Shown here one piece after another: positions 11,425 to 21,700 of a stretch of 64,000 nt of DNA. Each line of letters opens with the position of its first letter. Position 1 is the stretch's first letter. The stretch comes from Mesorhabditis belari. Its lineage: Eukaryota > Nematoda > Chromadorea > Rhabditida > Rhabditidae. Both the position numbers and the translations under genes were made by a program. The stretch lies in the NCBI GenBank assembly GCA_958450365.1, contig CAUEEP010000758.1, positions 1,324,565 through 1,388,564 on the forward strand, written 5' to 3'. The notes under the pieces are model-generated. The model did not search any database. It was not told the origin of the DNA and was given only the letters and a program-made list of their open reading frames with translations.

Positions 11425-11720
11425 TACTCTTACCCTTTTTTTGTGAAGTTTACTGATTATGAGAAGTTTAAAGTTCAAAAACCATGAACTATTCAAAACC
11501 CGTATCACTTTTTTTATGTGTAAATCTTCTACCGTATCTATTAGCACACTAAATCATTTCTACTTTACTCTTTTCATGATACCATAATGCCGGCTATTAT
11601 GTGAGTACTGTAGAGTCAAAGCTATAAATTGATAAAACAAAGCCGAAGTAAGATACCCTCAAAGCCAACAAAAGAACCTACTCTTTGATCGACAAACAAC
11701 TTACAAATCAGAAAAAAAAA

Positions 11721-12054
11721 TCTTTCAACATTTTTATTTGCAAATCAAATTCCGGGAAAACAAATCAACAAATCTTTTTCGCATCCATTGGCGACAAGAT
11801 TTTCGACACTGCTTCAATCATTATCTATAGAGAAAATCTTTCCGAAAAACGCTTCGATCGGTGCGAAAATTTCATCAAAAAGTGATAGCTCTTTTCTGAG
11901 GGGATTCATTGAAATTTCTAGAATAGATTATTTAGGGTGAAAACAACAATAACAAGTCGATTTCTCTTCAATCCCTTGTTCCAATGGGACCTTACAAAGT
12001 TTTCATCAACAAAATTCCCCATATATGCAATAAATTTATTAGGCCTTTCTGTGT
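11721..12054. repeat. Segmental duplication, copy A
   Basis: About 334 bp nearly identical to 17127-17462, in the same orientation, starting at TCTTTCAACATTTTTATTTG and ending at GGCCTTTCTGTGT. Differences are a few substitutions and small indels. Both boundaries are abrupt. The duplicated block has no clear coding content. The other copy ends about 110 bp beyond the stop of the SSP-type gene, so this may be a copied 3' flank or an unrecognised dispersed repeat. Confidence 0.85.
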
Positions 12055-12068
12055 AAGTGTATTTTCAG

Positions 12069-12220
12069 TCAAGTCCTTGGGTTCCTCAATGATCCTTTGA
12101 ACCCAAGGACTGGGGGAATCCTGTTAAGGCTATTAACAAGACATTTGCCAGAAGCTGACATTGATCTTTCTTCTTATCAGCTCAAAGAAAACCCATATTT
12201 AAAGCTTAAAGCTCTTTAAA
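12069..12220 (+). pseudogene. Possible orphan terminal exon, about 50 codons
   Basis: Directly after TATTTTCAG an open frame reads QVLGFLNDPLNPRTGG, then LLTRHLPEADIDLSSY and KENPYLKLKAL, ending at TAA. Composition and an acceptor exactly at the left edge look like a last coding exon. No upstream exon of the same gene could be found; the DNA to the left is the duplicated block. I do not recognise the protein. It may be a fragment carried by a duplication. Confidence 0.35.
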
Positions 12221-12313
12221 CCTAATCAACCCCGATAACAAGCCGATTTTTTGTTGTTGATTTTAAACAATTCTTGCGACAATACGATAAGCAACTCGAT
12301 GCAATCTATTTCC

Positions 12314-13219
12314 TCATTTGACCGTTTTTGTGGTCTGCCTAATAAGAATTTCTTTGGTGAAAATACACTTACACATACTTGATCTTGAAATACTTGAGTT
12401 TCCTGCAATTAATAAGTTAAAATTTTGCAAAATGAAAATGCGTGGGTTGGTGTATTTGTAGTACGCAGCAATTTCAACGGCCGACGAAGTTGCTTGATCC
12501 GGAGCGGTGTTGTCGTGCGAGTTCTTTCCTTTCTTGCCTTTCTTTCCTTTGAATCCCTTCTTTTTCTTCCCCTTCGCTGCTAGAATATGAAAAAGGTAAA
12601 AATAAAAATGAAATTTGCTAACCAGAAGAAGAGATGTCGGCCCTTTCGCCTAAATCCGCAGCCGCGCATCAATTTCTCCATCGATGGAGACGGCCACAAA
12701 AATAGAATATTTCTGAGTTCCAAATAATAAACCATTTTAGACCCTAAATGAGCCCAATCCGACCAGTCTCCGGCGCGCTTCCATTTTTAGCTGTTTTCTA
12801 ACTAAAAAACTGCTTGGGCGTCACTTTCGATACCGTCCTGTCTCCAAACCGACCCTTTTCTTTCATCTTGTTATTCTCCCGTGTCTCCTGGCTTTCGCTC
12901 ACGAATTTATCACTGAAATTGATTAACTTTAAGCCCAAAAATAGACAATAAAGATTTTGCTAGTTAAATTATTTCCCACCTCTTTACAGCATGCTCTCCT
13001 TCAGCGCTCGAATGTGTTTTGAATGGCATTTTAGTGGTCATTCGTGACTTTTCCTGAAAATTTAGGTCGCTGATTAGTTAACACACTCCATGCAGGTATT
13101 CAGACTAACCATCAAAATTTCCGGATTGATCGCGGTATTATTCTTCTCTAAAGGAGCGCCATATCCTTTCAAGTCAGCAATTGCTCGATTTCGTGAAACG
13201 GTTTTTCCATGACCAATAT
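12314..13219 (-). CDS. Uncharacterised lysine-rich protein gene, 5' end not found
   Basis: Exons with closing frames (right to left): 13219-13117 (GHGKTVSRNRAIADLKGYG...), 13069-about 12998 (PFKTHSSAEGEHAVK), about 12913-12860 (FVSESQETRENNKMKEK), about 12582-12470 (AKGKKKKGFKGKKGKKGKN, then HDNTAPDQATSSAVEIAA), a short exon at about 12409-12384 (KLKYFKI) and 12338-12314 (QTTKTVK, TGA). The product is strongly basic with GK/KK runs, suggesting nucleic-acid binding or ribosome association, but no family is recognised. No start codon could be placed; the sequence upstream of 13219 leads into a U1 gene. The donor after KMKEK is weak. It may be a diverged real gene or a decaying one. Confidence 0.45.
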
Positions 13220-13352
13220 CTGAAAAATAGAAGTCAACGAGCAATGTAGATTTCTAATGTAGGGTGAATGGAAGCTAGTAGAGGTTTGGGATTGAAAAGA
13301 GCTTTCGCTATAAGGCTATTCGGGGCATCTTATAGCCTTTCAATTGTATCGG

Positions 13353-13514
13353 TGGGGCCGCGCGAACGCAGCCCCTCACGCAAAAATTTAGCTGTTAGCG
13401 AACCCCAACTCGGAGCTGCCACACGGGTCAACGCGGTCAAGAAGTGCAATGACCGCGTCTCACCATGGGGGTTCCGTCTTTCTGATCACGAAAGCCCCCC
13501 AGCCAGGTAAGTTT
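13353..13514 (-). ncRNA. U1 snRNA gene, copy A
   Basis: Read on the minus strand from 13514: AAACTTACCTGGCTGG is the U1 5' end, whose ACUUACCUG pairs with 5' splice sites. GATCAGAAAG is the stem-loop I loop (U1-70K site; other copies have GATCACAAAG). CATTGCACTTC is the stem-loop II loop (U1A site) on a perfectly paired GACGCGGTCA/TTGACCGCGTT stem. AAATTTTTG is the Sm site, followed by the 3' hairpin GGGGCTGCGTTCGCGCGGCC. Length of about 162 nt fits U1. A block conserved in all three copies lies upstream. Confidence 0.93.
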
Positions 13515-13537
13515 ATGATGGGATCGAGGGAGACACT

Positions 13538-13592
13538 TAACCAAAAGACGTGTGCCAGATCGAGAGCGATTACGAGTGTCCACAAAGAACAT
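13538..13592 (-). promoter_or_regulatory. Conserved proximal element upstream of U1 copy A
   Basis: The block GTAATCGCTCTCGATCTGGC followed by CGTCTTTTGGTTAA (minus strand) lies about 25-75 bp before the U1 5' end. It is shared with copies B and C, while the sequence nearer the start differs. Position and conservation match an snRNA proximal sequence element; the assignment is by position only. Confidence 0.6.
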
Positions 13593-14095
13593 CCCTGGGG
13601 AAGATAGGGACACGGGCATTTTCTGAGAAATGTTTCTTTATGTTAAAGGTCATAATCTCAAATTTCTCGAAGAAGTCTTTGGATCAGATCATTTTACGAT
13701 CGGTGCCACTGAGTTTAGACCCGAATTTATTGATGCCAAAGTGCTCAAAGGAGAGAAGTTTTTGTCGCATCAAGCAAAAATGGTGAATTTTACTCTTTAG
13801 TGAAACGAATCAACCTGAATTGGCTGCCGAAACGATCTGTAAACGGGTGTAAAATGGATCGATTGCGATCGTGATTTATCGAATCGGATAAGCACCCACC
13901 ACACATCATGTCAGTGATAAAGAGATCGAAGATAGGGATAAACTAGTCACAAGCTCACCAGCCATACTTGTAATACTAGTAACAGATCAACAAAAAGATT
14001 CATCAATTTAGAGCAGACCAGACCAGTTACTTCCAGTTTTGAAGAATGTCCTTAAAGGAAATGCCCGTGGCAACAAGATATCCCCGACTACCGAG

Positions 14096-14151
14096 GTGTT
14101 CTTTGTGCGCACGGGTAATCGTTCTCGATCTGGCGCACGTCTTTTGGTTAA
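14096..14151 (+). promoter_or_regulatory. Conserved proximal element upstream of U1 copy B
   Basis: Same block as at the other two copies (GTAATCGTTCTCGATCTGGC, then CACGTCTTTTGGTTAA), about 25-75 bp before the U1 start. The substitutions are a T in the first half and GCGCAC for GGACAC just upstream. Confidence 0.6.
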
Positions 14152-14173
14152 TCCCCTCCCTCAGCCTCCTCAT

Positions 14174-14335
14174 AAACTTACCTGGCTGGGGGGCTTTCGT
14201 GATCACAAAGACGGAACCCCCATGGGGTGAGACGGGGTCATTGCACTTCTTGACCGCGTTGACCCGTGTGGCAGCTCCGAGTTGGGGTTCGCTAACAGCT
14301 AAATTTTTGCTGAGGGGCTGCGTTCGCGCGGCCCT
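14174..14335 (+). ncRNA. U1 snRNA gene or variant, copy B
   Basis: The same U1 landmarks as copy A, in the opposite orientation: AAACTTACCTGG, GATCACAAAG, CATTGCACTTC, AAATTTTTG and a 3' hairpin with CGTTCGCG. It differs in three structural places. There are two extra G after CCCCCATGG, a G-G mismatch in stem II (GACGGGGTCA against TTGACCGCGTT), and TGCTGAGGGG instead of TGCGTGAGGGG after the Sm site. These could mark a variant U1 or a recent pseudogene. Confidence 0.85.
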
Positions 14336-14857
14336 GCTAATAGAATTTGAAAATTGAAATATTAAATCTTTCCATAATCTTCTTCCATCTAATGTCGAAT
14401 TTTTGTATTTCCAATATTCTTCGTAAACAGATTCAAGCTAGGGGCAAATCCCTGCCCTGCCAAATTGCCAAAATGTTACCCTGAATTTTTCTTCCCATCC
14501 AATCCGTTTTCAAATTTACTGGTTGACTACGATATTTTTTCACCTAGTAGAAAATACAGTACATAAGAGGCAAGCTTACGGTGCTTCAGCTACTCGATCG
14601 TTTGGGGATTCCTCGGTGTGTTTAAGGATTCCAGTGTATTCTAAAGCATGTCAACTTTTGTGACTACAGTAATCTTGCTCTAGCCTGAATCTTGAGACGT
14701 TCAGTCCATCAACACTCTCGAATTTCATTTTTGATTCATAAATTTTGATCCTCTTTCAGAGTATACCAATGAGCAGCAAAATGTGGGGAATTGTTAGCAA
14801 GATACATATTATTTGAAAAGCATCACCTTCAAGATAACATTCAATTGATTCAAAAGC

Positions 14858-15018
14858 AGGGCCGCGCGAACGCAGCCCCTCACGCAAAAATTTAGCTGTT
14901 AGCGAACCCCAACTCGGAGCTGCCACACGGGTCAACGCAGTCAAGAAGTGCAATGACCGCGTCTCACCATGGGGGTTCCGTCTTTGTGATCACGAAAGCC
15001 CCCCAGCCAGGTAAGTTT
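14858..15018 (-). ncRNA. U1 snRNA gene, copy C
   Basis: Minus-strand U1 with all landmarks (AAACTTACCTGGCTGG, GATCACAAAG, CATTGCACTTC, AAATTTTTG, terminal UUCG-type hairpin). Stem II has one G-U pair (TTGACTGCGTT) in place of G-C. It is nearly identical to copy A and inverted relative to copy B. Confidence 0.93.
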
Positions 15019-15040
15019 ATGAGCGACCCGAAGGAGAGAC

Positions 15041-15100
15041 TTAACCAAAAGACGCGCGCCAGATCGAGAGCGATTACGAGTGTCCACAAAGAACACCTTG
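15041..15100 (-). promoter_or_regulatory. Conserved proximal element upstream of U1 copy C
   Basis: The shared snRNA block GTAATCGCTCTCGATCTGGC and CGCGTCTTTTGGTTAA on the minus strand, about 25-75 bp upstream of the U1 5' end. Confidence 0.6.
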
Positions 15101-15191
15101 GCGGTCTGGGAGTTTGTCGTTGTCACGGGCATTTGCTTTGGGAGAATTGTTTATGTTGGTCTGTAAGGGTTCAAGAAGGAAACCAAAAGTA

Positions 15192-15930
15192 CAGTCATGT
15201 GCAAAAGTCTTTTCACACTCAATTTTCTAAAAGTTTCAATAAAAAGATTTTCTTTGATAAAGTTCATGGCGCTCTTTAAGCTATTAATGGTTTTATTTAC
15301 ACAAAAGTTACCGCTATAAAACATTTATTCATTGGGAAAAAAATATAATTGTTAAAACACCCCTGAAAAGTGGTGCAAAAGCCTTTTAACATTTGAAAAA
15401 TTTTTTTATTATTTTCGTTCGCTTCGTATTTACTGGTACTATTTTATTTTTAGATACCAGGAGCGTATTTGTCAACTCCGGATAAAGAAAGGATCGTCGA
15501 GGTAAGGAAGGTAGGAATGCCACGACAAGACGTTGCTCGCCTTTTAGGATGTACGCCCACAACAGTTTCTCTTGTTATGGCAAAAATGAATGCGTCTGGA
15601 AATGTGCACAGATGTAGGAAAAAGGGACGGACGAGGATTACAACAAAGAATGAAGACCGATTCCTTACGAGAGAAGGCTTTCAAGAAGGATCTGAATTTG
15701 ACGTTGAACGATGGAGCCATTCTTTTCAAGCAAACTTCAAACAAGAATATTTCCCGCTGGACCTTGCATCGACGCTTGCTTCCAGCATTGTAACTAGAAG
15801 ACCTGCTTCCAAGCCTATGATGACAGCCAAACACAGGAGGCAACGTCTTCAATTTGCTCGAACCTATTCAAGTTGGACAGTCGATGATTGGGCCTGAGTG
15901 ATTTTCGTTGATGAAACAAAAGTTGATATT
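15192..15930 (+). mobile_element. Truncated Tc1-like transposon with broken transposase
   Basis: The left TIR CAGTCATGTGCAAAAGTC is preceded by TA. The body matches the full-length element at 34111-35729 up to 15930, where the match stops in the middle of the transposase. The N-terminal helix-turn-helix region is readable (GMPRQDVARLLGCTPTTVSL). The frame then shifts near 15665, with KAFKKDLNLTLNDGAILF in a second frame, and returns (AKHRRQRLQFARTYSSWTVD) before a TGA just ahead of the first catalytic aspartate. The catalytic part and right TIR are missing, so this copy cannot move by itself. Confidence 0.9.
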
Positions 15931-16448
15931 ACTACGGTAGCTTTCGGTAGCTTTTGAAAGCTGCCACATTTTAGAAAACGCATTATTTGAGAGGAGACCA
16001 AGTGGATTCAACGTAGCCTGAATCACCATAATTATAAATCCGATAGTTACCCATCGGTGAAACACGATTCAAACCACCGTAATCCCTCTAATCATCAGCA
16101 CCCAACACCGCAAATCAGTGACTATTTTGATAGGGTGCAGGTTCGAACATGAAAAAATGAAACATTTTCATTTTTTCACTAAATTTTTTCAAAACTCGTT
16201 TATTCTGCCTAAACAGTGAACAGTTCATCCAAAAATCATAAATTTCCATGCAAAAATGGGAGAACTGACCATAAACTGGGGAAAAGCTGATTTGAGGACC
16301 GTTTTTATCTCTTCTTTTTCTTCTTTTCTTCTTCTTTTCTTCCTCTTCAAGATAAGGGTGCCGGTGGGGGAAAAATTGAATTTTTTTGATTGAAAAAAGA
16401 AAGTTTTTGAAATGAATCGAGAGATGGACTCAGTTTCTCGGTGGATTT

Positions 16449-16888
16449 TGTATCATATTAATTTAGTATTTTTTTTACATTTGGAAACGTGTGTATCACC
16501 ACCGATAGAAATGCAAAATCAATCACTCAATCATCACATACACTGTTGATGCTTTTCAATTCTGATCATTAATGTTAAAATCCCAGTCTCGTGGAAGTAA
16601 AGTTTTTTTTCATTCTGATCATTTTGATCAATTTTGATCTCCTCTAATCCTTTTCTTTTCTCTCGTCAATAAAATAAAATCAAATCAATAATCCTATTAT
16701 GTGTATTCAAAGATGAAAACTTTAATGTTAAAATCCCAGTCTCGTGCAAGTAATGATCAGAATTGAAAAGCATCAACAGTGTATGTGATTGGTTGATTGT
16801 TGATTGAGTGATTGATTTTGCATTTCTATCGGTGGTGATACACACGTTTCCAAATGTAAAAAAAAATACTAAATTAATATGATACAAA
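16449..16888. repeat. Foldback repeat, about 440 bp
   Basis: The left arm TTGTATCATATTAATTTAGT with CATTTGGAAACGTGTGTATC is mirrored at 16888-16830. A further word, AATGTTAAAATCCCAGTCTC, is present as a direct repeat in the centre (about 16572 and 16724). A non-autonomous foldback element with a rearranged centre is the simplest reading. No gene is supported between 15931 and 17126. Confidence 0.75.
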
Positions 16889-17126
16889 TTTCAAAAATTA
16901 AAAAATGATTGAAATAGTAAAACGACTTGCTAATCACAAACAATAGCTTCATAGTCGAGTGTGAATCATCAACGGGTCAGTTATAGTTGAGGCGCTTCAA
17001 GACTGACTATAAGAACATTTATGCAGTCACTACCAAGCAGAGATGTTCCAACGAGCCTTGGCCAGCGAAGGCTCAGACAGAATCCGTCGGGATGGCTACT
17101 TTTTGCCAAATTTTTTTTGCGCAACA

Positions 17127-17462
17127 TCTTTCAACATTTTTATTTGCAAATCAAATTCCGGGAAAACAAATCAACAAATCCTTTTTCGCATCCATTGGCG
17201 ACAAGATTTTCGACACTGCTCCAATCATTATCTATAGAGAAAATCTTTCCGAAAGAACGCTTCGATCGGTGCGAAAATTTCATCAAAAAGTGATAGCTCT
17301 TTTCTGAGGGGATTCATTTAAATTTCTAGAATAGATTATCTAGGGTGAAAACAACAATAACAAGTCGATTTCTCTTCAATCCCTTGTTCCAATGGGACCT
17401 TACAAAGTTTTCATCAACAAAATTCCCCATATATGCAATAAATTTATTAGGCCTTTCTGTGT
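17127..17462. repeat. Segmental duplication, copy B
   Basis: Nearly identical to 11721-12054 in the same orientation. It ends about 110 bp beyond the stop codon of the SSP-type gene (17576), so it may overlap that gene's 3' end. The overlapping short frames are shared with copy A but show no protein-level selection that I can see. Confidence 0.85.
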
Positions 17463-17575
17463 TCTGTGCCAAGGAAATTTTTATTGGGCAGATCGCAAAA
17501 ACGGGAAATGGAAAATAGGTTGTCGTTGATTCGCGGTTGAATGAAGAACAATCGCGATGAGGAGAGTTGAGTCGT

Positions 17576-18104
17576 CTATTGAGCCGTGAGGGAGATCGTG
17601 AGCTTCTGCGGATCGGCCACACCCTAATAACAAGAAATTAGAACGCTTCTAACCAAGAAATCAACTAGTAACAAGTAAAAACATTTACCTTGAAGGCATC
17701 TTGAGGAGTTTCGGCATCGGCTGGTGCATCTCCGAACTCGATCACCAGCTTGTCTTCTTTCGGAGGGCCGGCCAAACGGGTTACTTCAAGGGGTGCTACG
17801 GCTCCAGGCTCGACGAATCCGAAGACAGGGTTGAGGCGGTACTCGGTGTTGTTCGATGATTTCACCTAAATAAAGAATATAACATCGCCAATGATCTCGA
17901 TTAAAACCCTTAGAAAAACCCAAATGGGATAGTAACAAAACAAAATTCAAAGACTATCAGGCAAGCGCCAAAATAAGAATAAGATCCAAAAACTCTCACC
18001 TTGAAGACGACTTTGGCGGCTCCTCCATTGTTGAGCGTGTGAATGCTCTTTCCTCCGGCAGCGTCCAATTGAGCGGCTGGTGGATCCACGGTGAAGGTCG
18101 ACAT
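17576..18104 (-). CDS. Sperm-specific MSP-domain protein (SSP type), 109 aa, three exons
   Basis: Exons 18104-18000, 17865-17689 and 17623-17576 close in phase to 109 residues, the usual size of small nematode SSP proteins. The protein is a single immunoglobulin-like MSP domain: FTVDPPAAQLDAAGG at the start, NNGGAAKVVFKVKSSNN, YRLNPVFGFVEPG in the middle, TRLAGPPKEDKLVIEFGDAP, and LTISLTAQ at the end. Members of this family are cytosolic proteins of the nematode male germline; they share the MSP fold but lack the full MSP sequence. The start codon is the first ATG of the domain. The gene is divergent from smc-6, with about 600 bp between the starts. Confidence 0.92.
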
Positions 18105-18700
18105 CTTGATTGGATCGGTGAAGTTTGGAGATTTCTTCTGATAAACTTTCGCTCTACTCGCTTTCCTTTTATTTGATCGATAAATGCAAATTTTGGCGCT
18201 TTCCAATATTATGCTGATTTTCCGAGACTGCACGTCTGTGTACAACCTTGTGTCATTTGTACACTTTGAAAAAACTTTCGCTTTGTCATTTATCGTTGTT
18301 GCTCTGGATTTTTGGGATTCTTGAGGGGTGCAATGTCATGCGACTAGTTTACTTCCTGAAAGCGTAATAGTGCATGGTGGATTTTATTGAAAAATGTCAG
18401 AAATGTCTTTTTCGCGCTGCAGCCCTTTTCAAAGAAAATCAAAAAAGTTTTGGCGAAATTTCCCAACCTCCAGAACCAAATTTGGCATATTCTTGATTTG
18501 TTGTGTAAGAAATGTTTTCATTTCTTTGTGAGTATGCCAAAGGCCACCCCTACTCGTCATTTCTCTGCACGTTTCTCACGGCTCTTTGCTTTCGTAAACT
18601 TTGAAAAGCTTTTAGTAGCGTATTACTTATTTCCTTTTAGTTTTAATTATAAAGCTTTTATAAGTACAATTTTATTTTCTCAATTTTATCGTTTAGGGCT

Positions 18701-21700
18701 ATGTCTTATGCAGAAGAACAAGAAGACCCTAATCAGAATCGACAGTCGGATGATGAAGAAATACCGCGAAAGGTCGGTTTTTGTTATATTAAAACTTTTT
18801 AAGATTAGATTTTTTTTTAAAGTTCAGTTTCGAATAGTTTTACAAACAGTAGGACGTAAGTGCTAAGATTATAACTATTATTACTTCTTGAATGAAGGAG
18901 TTCTTTTAAAAAGTGGCCAAAAACCAGTAACAATACACATTTTAAACTTTAGAAGGCCAAATTAGCATCTCGTTGTGAGACTCAACGCCGTGTTCTTCGC
19001 ACGCAAAATGCTCAATCGGATAATGAAGATGCTGAGGATCAGGATAATTTGGATGTCACCTTTGTGAAAGAAGTTGCCGGTAAGCAATTTCGATGTTAGC
19101 TCGGGTAAAATGGGGGTGGCTGTTAAGACATGGAAACCGCTTCAGGCCGAGTGAGCGCAATCGAAATGGAGAACTTCATGTGTCACAGCAATCTTGTCAT
19201 CAAATTTGATATCACGGAAGCTAATTGTTTTTTCATCGGAGGACCAAATGGAAGTGAGTGATAGCGAATTTTACCTCACTTTGTATTACTTTTGAACCAT
19301 TGTCATATTTTAGGTGGAAAGAGTGCCCTCTTTGCAGCATTGAATCTCGGTCTTGGAGGAGGAGCATCACAAAATGATCGCGGTCTGCACATGAAAAACT
19401 ACATCAAAGGTCGGTGTGTTCTTCGTTTGTTTTATTGAATTCTCATTTTGAAATAAAATTCTCATTTAGAAGGATGCACTCGGGCGAAAATCAGAATAAC
19501 GTTGGAGAACCTGGGCTATGGACGCATCCCCGAATACGGACCAAAGCTGATTATTGAAAGGATTTTGAATCAAACGGGAAGCACGGTCGCTATTAAGCAT
19601 ATCGACAGGAAAACACAAAAAGGTCTGAATACTCGGTGAAAGAGGATAGTTATAATATGAGAGCGTAAGTAACCTTAAGGTTCATTCTTTGAGTCAAAGT
19701 CAAATAAAATTTCAATTTTTCAGAAGAAACTGTTTCTACAAAACGTCGCGACTTGCAGAAGATTCTTGTTCAATTCGGTATTCAACTGGAGAATCCAATC
19801 TTTTGGATGACACAGGACCGTTGCCGACAATTTTTGAGCGACATGAAAGGCGCGAGACTTTTTGAGGTTAAAATCTGGTAATTTTTATTGAAATAATGTG
19901 TTTTAGATTTTCGTAAATGCAACCGAATTGGACCAAGCCATGAAGGATTATGAAGAATGTGGAAGTAAAATGGTCAGCATTCGAGCGGGAATGGACGATA
20001 TCAAGAAAAAAGCTCTGAAAGCGGCTGGGTAAAGCGCTTTTTTGAGCGTTAAAATTCACTTATCTTTTAGAGATCGGAAAAAATGGCTGGAGTGTTTGGA
20101 AGAGCACGAAAAGCTAAAGGAAAAGCGCCGTGTGTTGGAAGAATTGTCGTGGTTCATGCTATGGGGTGACGCTAAGACTGCCTTTGATGTAAGGCAGCTT
20201 TGTTTGCTATATTAGCATTTCAACTATCTTTTTTATTATGAATTCTAGGAAATGGAAAGGGCAACAGAAGCTCTGAAAATGACCGAGAAGAGCTGCAAGG
20301 AAATTGGCCAAAATATCATCAACGCAAAAGTAGCTTATGAAGGTTTATTTTTCCTTCTAGCAATATAATCCTCATTTTAAGAACAAACTGCCGACAAGAA
20401 TACGAACAACAATGATGAGCAAGAAATGAAAGAAAAGGTTTTCCCCGATCGTGTATTCATTTAATGATAGACTTTAGTTGAAAATCTTAAATGCTCAATG
20501 GGCAGTCCACGATGAGACTCAACGGAATAACAAAGCAATGCTCGGTGGATTACAGTAAGAGGAATTCAAAAAGAACACGATAATAGTATTCTATTGAGGG
20601 ATAACCGTCGGAAATGCCTTCAGAATATATCGGTGAAAGAAGCAAATTTGGGAAGATGCAAGAACGAGCTAGAAAAATATGAAAGTGGGGCCGCGCAAAG
20701 TGAAGATGCTAAAAAAAGGAAACGCTTAAACGAGGCGGCAGCACAATTCGAAGAGGCTGATGCTAAGGTGGTCTTTGTTTACGCCCATTCGCCGAATTGG
20801 AAATAACCAAGCAAACAGCTATTTTATCTTTATATTGGGCAATTAAGATCTTTTAGTTCGACTCGCATTACTATTACTCTTTAGTTCAAAACACTCGAGA
20901 GGGAGAACAAAGACCAGCAAAAAAAACACTGGGAAGCTAAGCAACGATTGACTGAAATCAACGCCGAACTTCAACAAACAAAAAGTTCACTTGGCGAACA
21001 AAGGAAACGTTTTGGTACACAGACTAATATTTAACATTAATAGTTATTTTTTCATAGATAAACTCAAAGAAGCCAAGGAAAATTTTGAACGCGCAGCAAA
21101 AGATGAACTGAGCAAGTTTGTTTTGTTTAAGTTTCTAAAAATTTTATTTTCAGATTCGGCCCGCACACAAAAGCCATTTTGGACATTATACAGGCAAATC
21201 GGCAACGATTTCAGCGAGTGCCGGTTGGACCTATTGGTATTTATAAATTTAATTCTTTCAAGTCAAGTAACTCAGGAATGCACGTTCAAGTCAAAGATGA
21301 AAGATGGGCCTATCCGATTGAACAAGCACTTGGACACAATCTGGCGCAATATGTTGTCGATAACACTCAAGATGATAGGGTTCGTTAACTGAGTACTTAC
21401 ATTTTTCACATGAAATGTAGCTCTTCAAGCAACTACTTACTCAACGTTTCGGCTCCGGAATTTTGAACACGGTGAGAATAATTGTCACGAGGTGGGTTGT
21501 GTGTGTTTTGTTTTAAAGGCATTTTGAATAGATTTCTCCCACGACATAACACACGACAGCCTGAAGGAAGATGGGTTACAATTGAACGCATGCTTGAGGT
21601 AAATGATGAGGGATAAAAGTTATTTATTTATTTTAGATAAATAACGATGTAGCCTATAACGTGCTCGTGGATAGGGCACAGATTGAGGCAACGATGCTCA

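Noticed and set aside
18387..18866. 159-codon ORF overlapping the smc-6 first exon
   Set aside because: It reads a different frame from smc-6 through the promoter and first exon; no domain.
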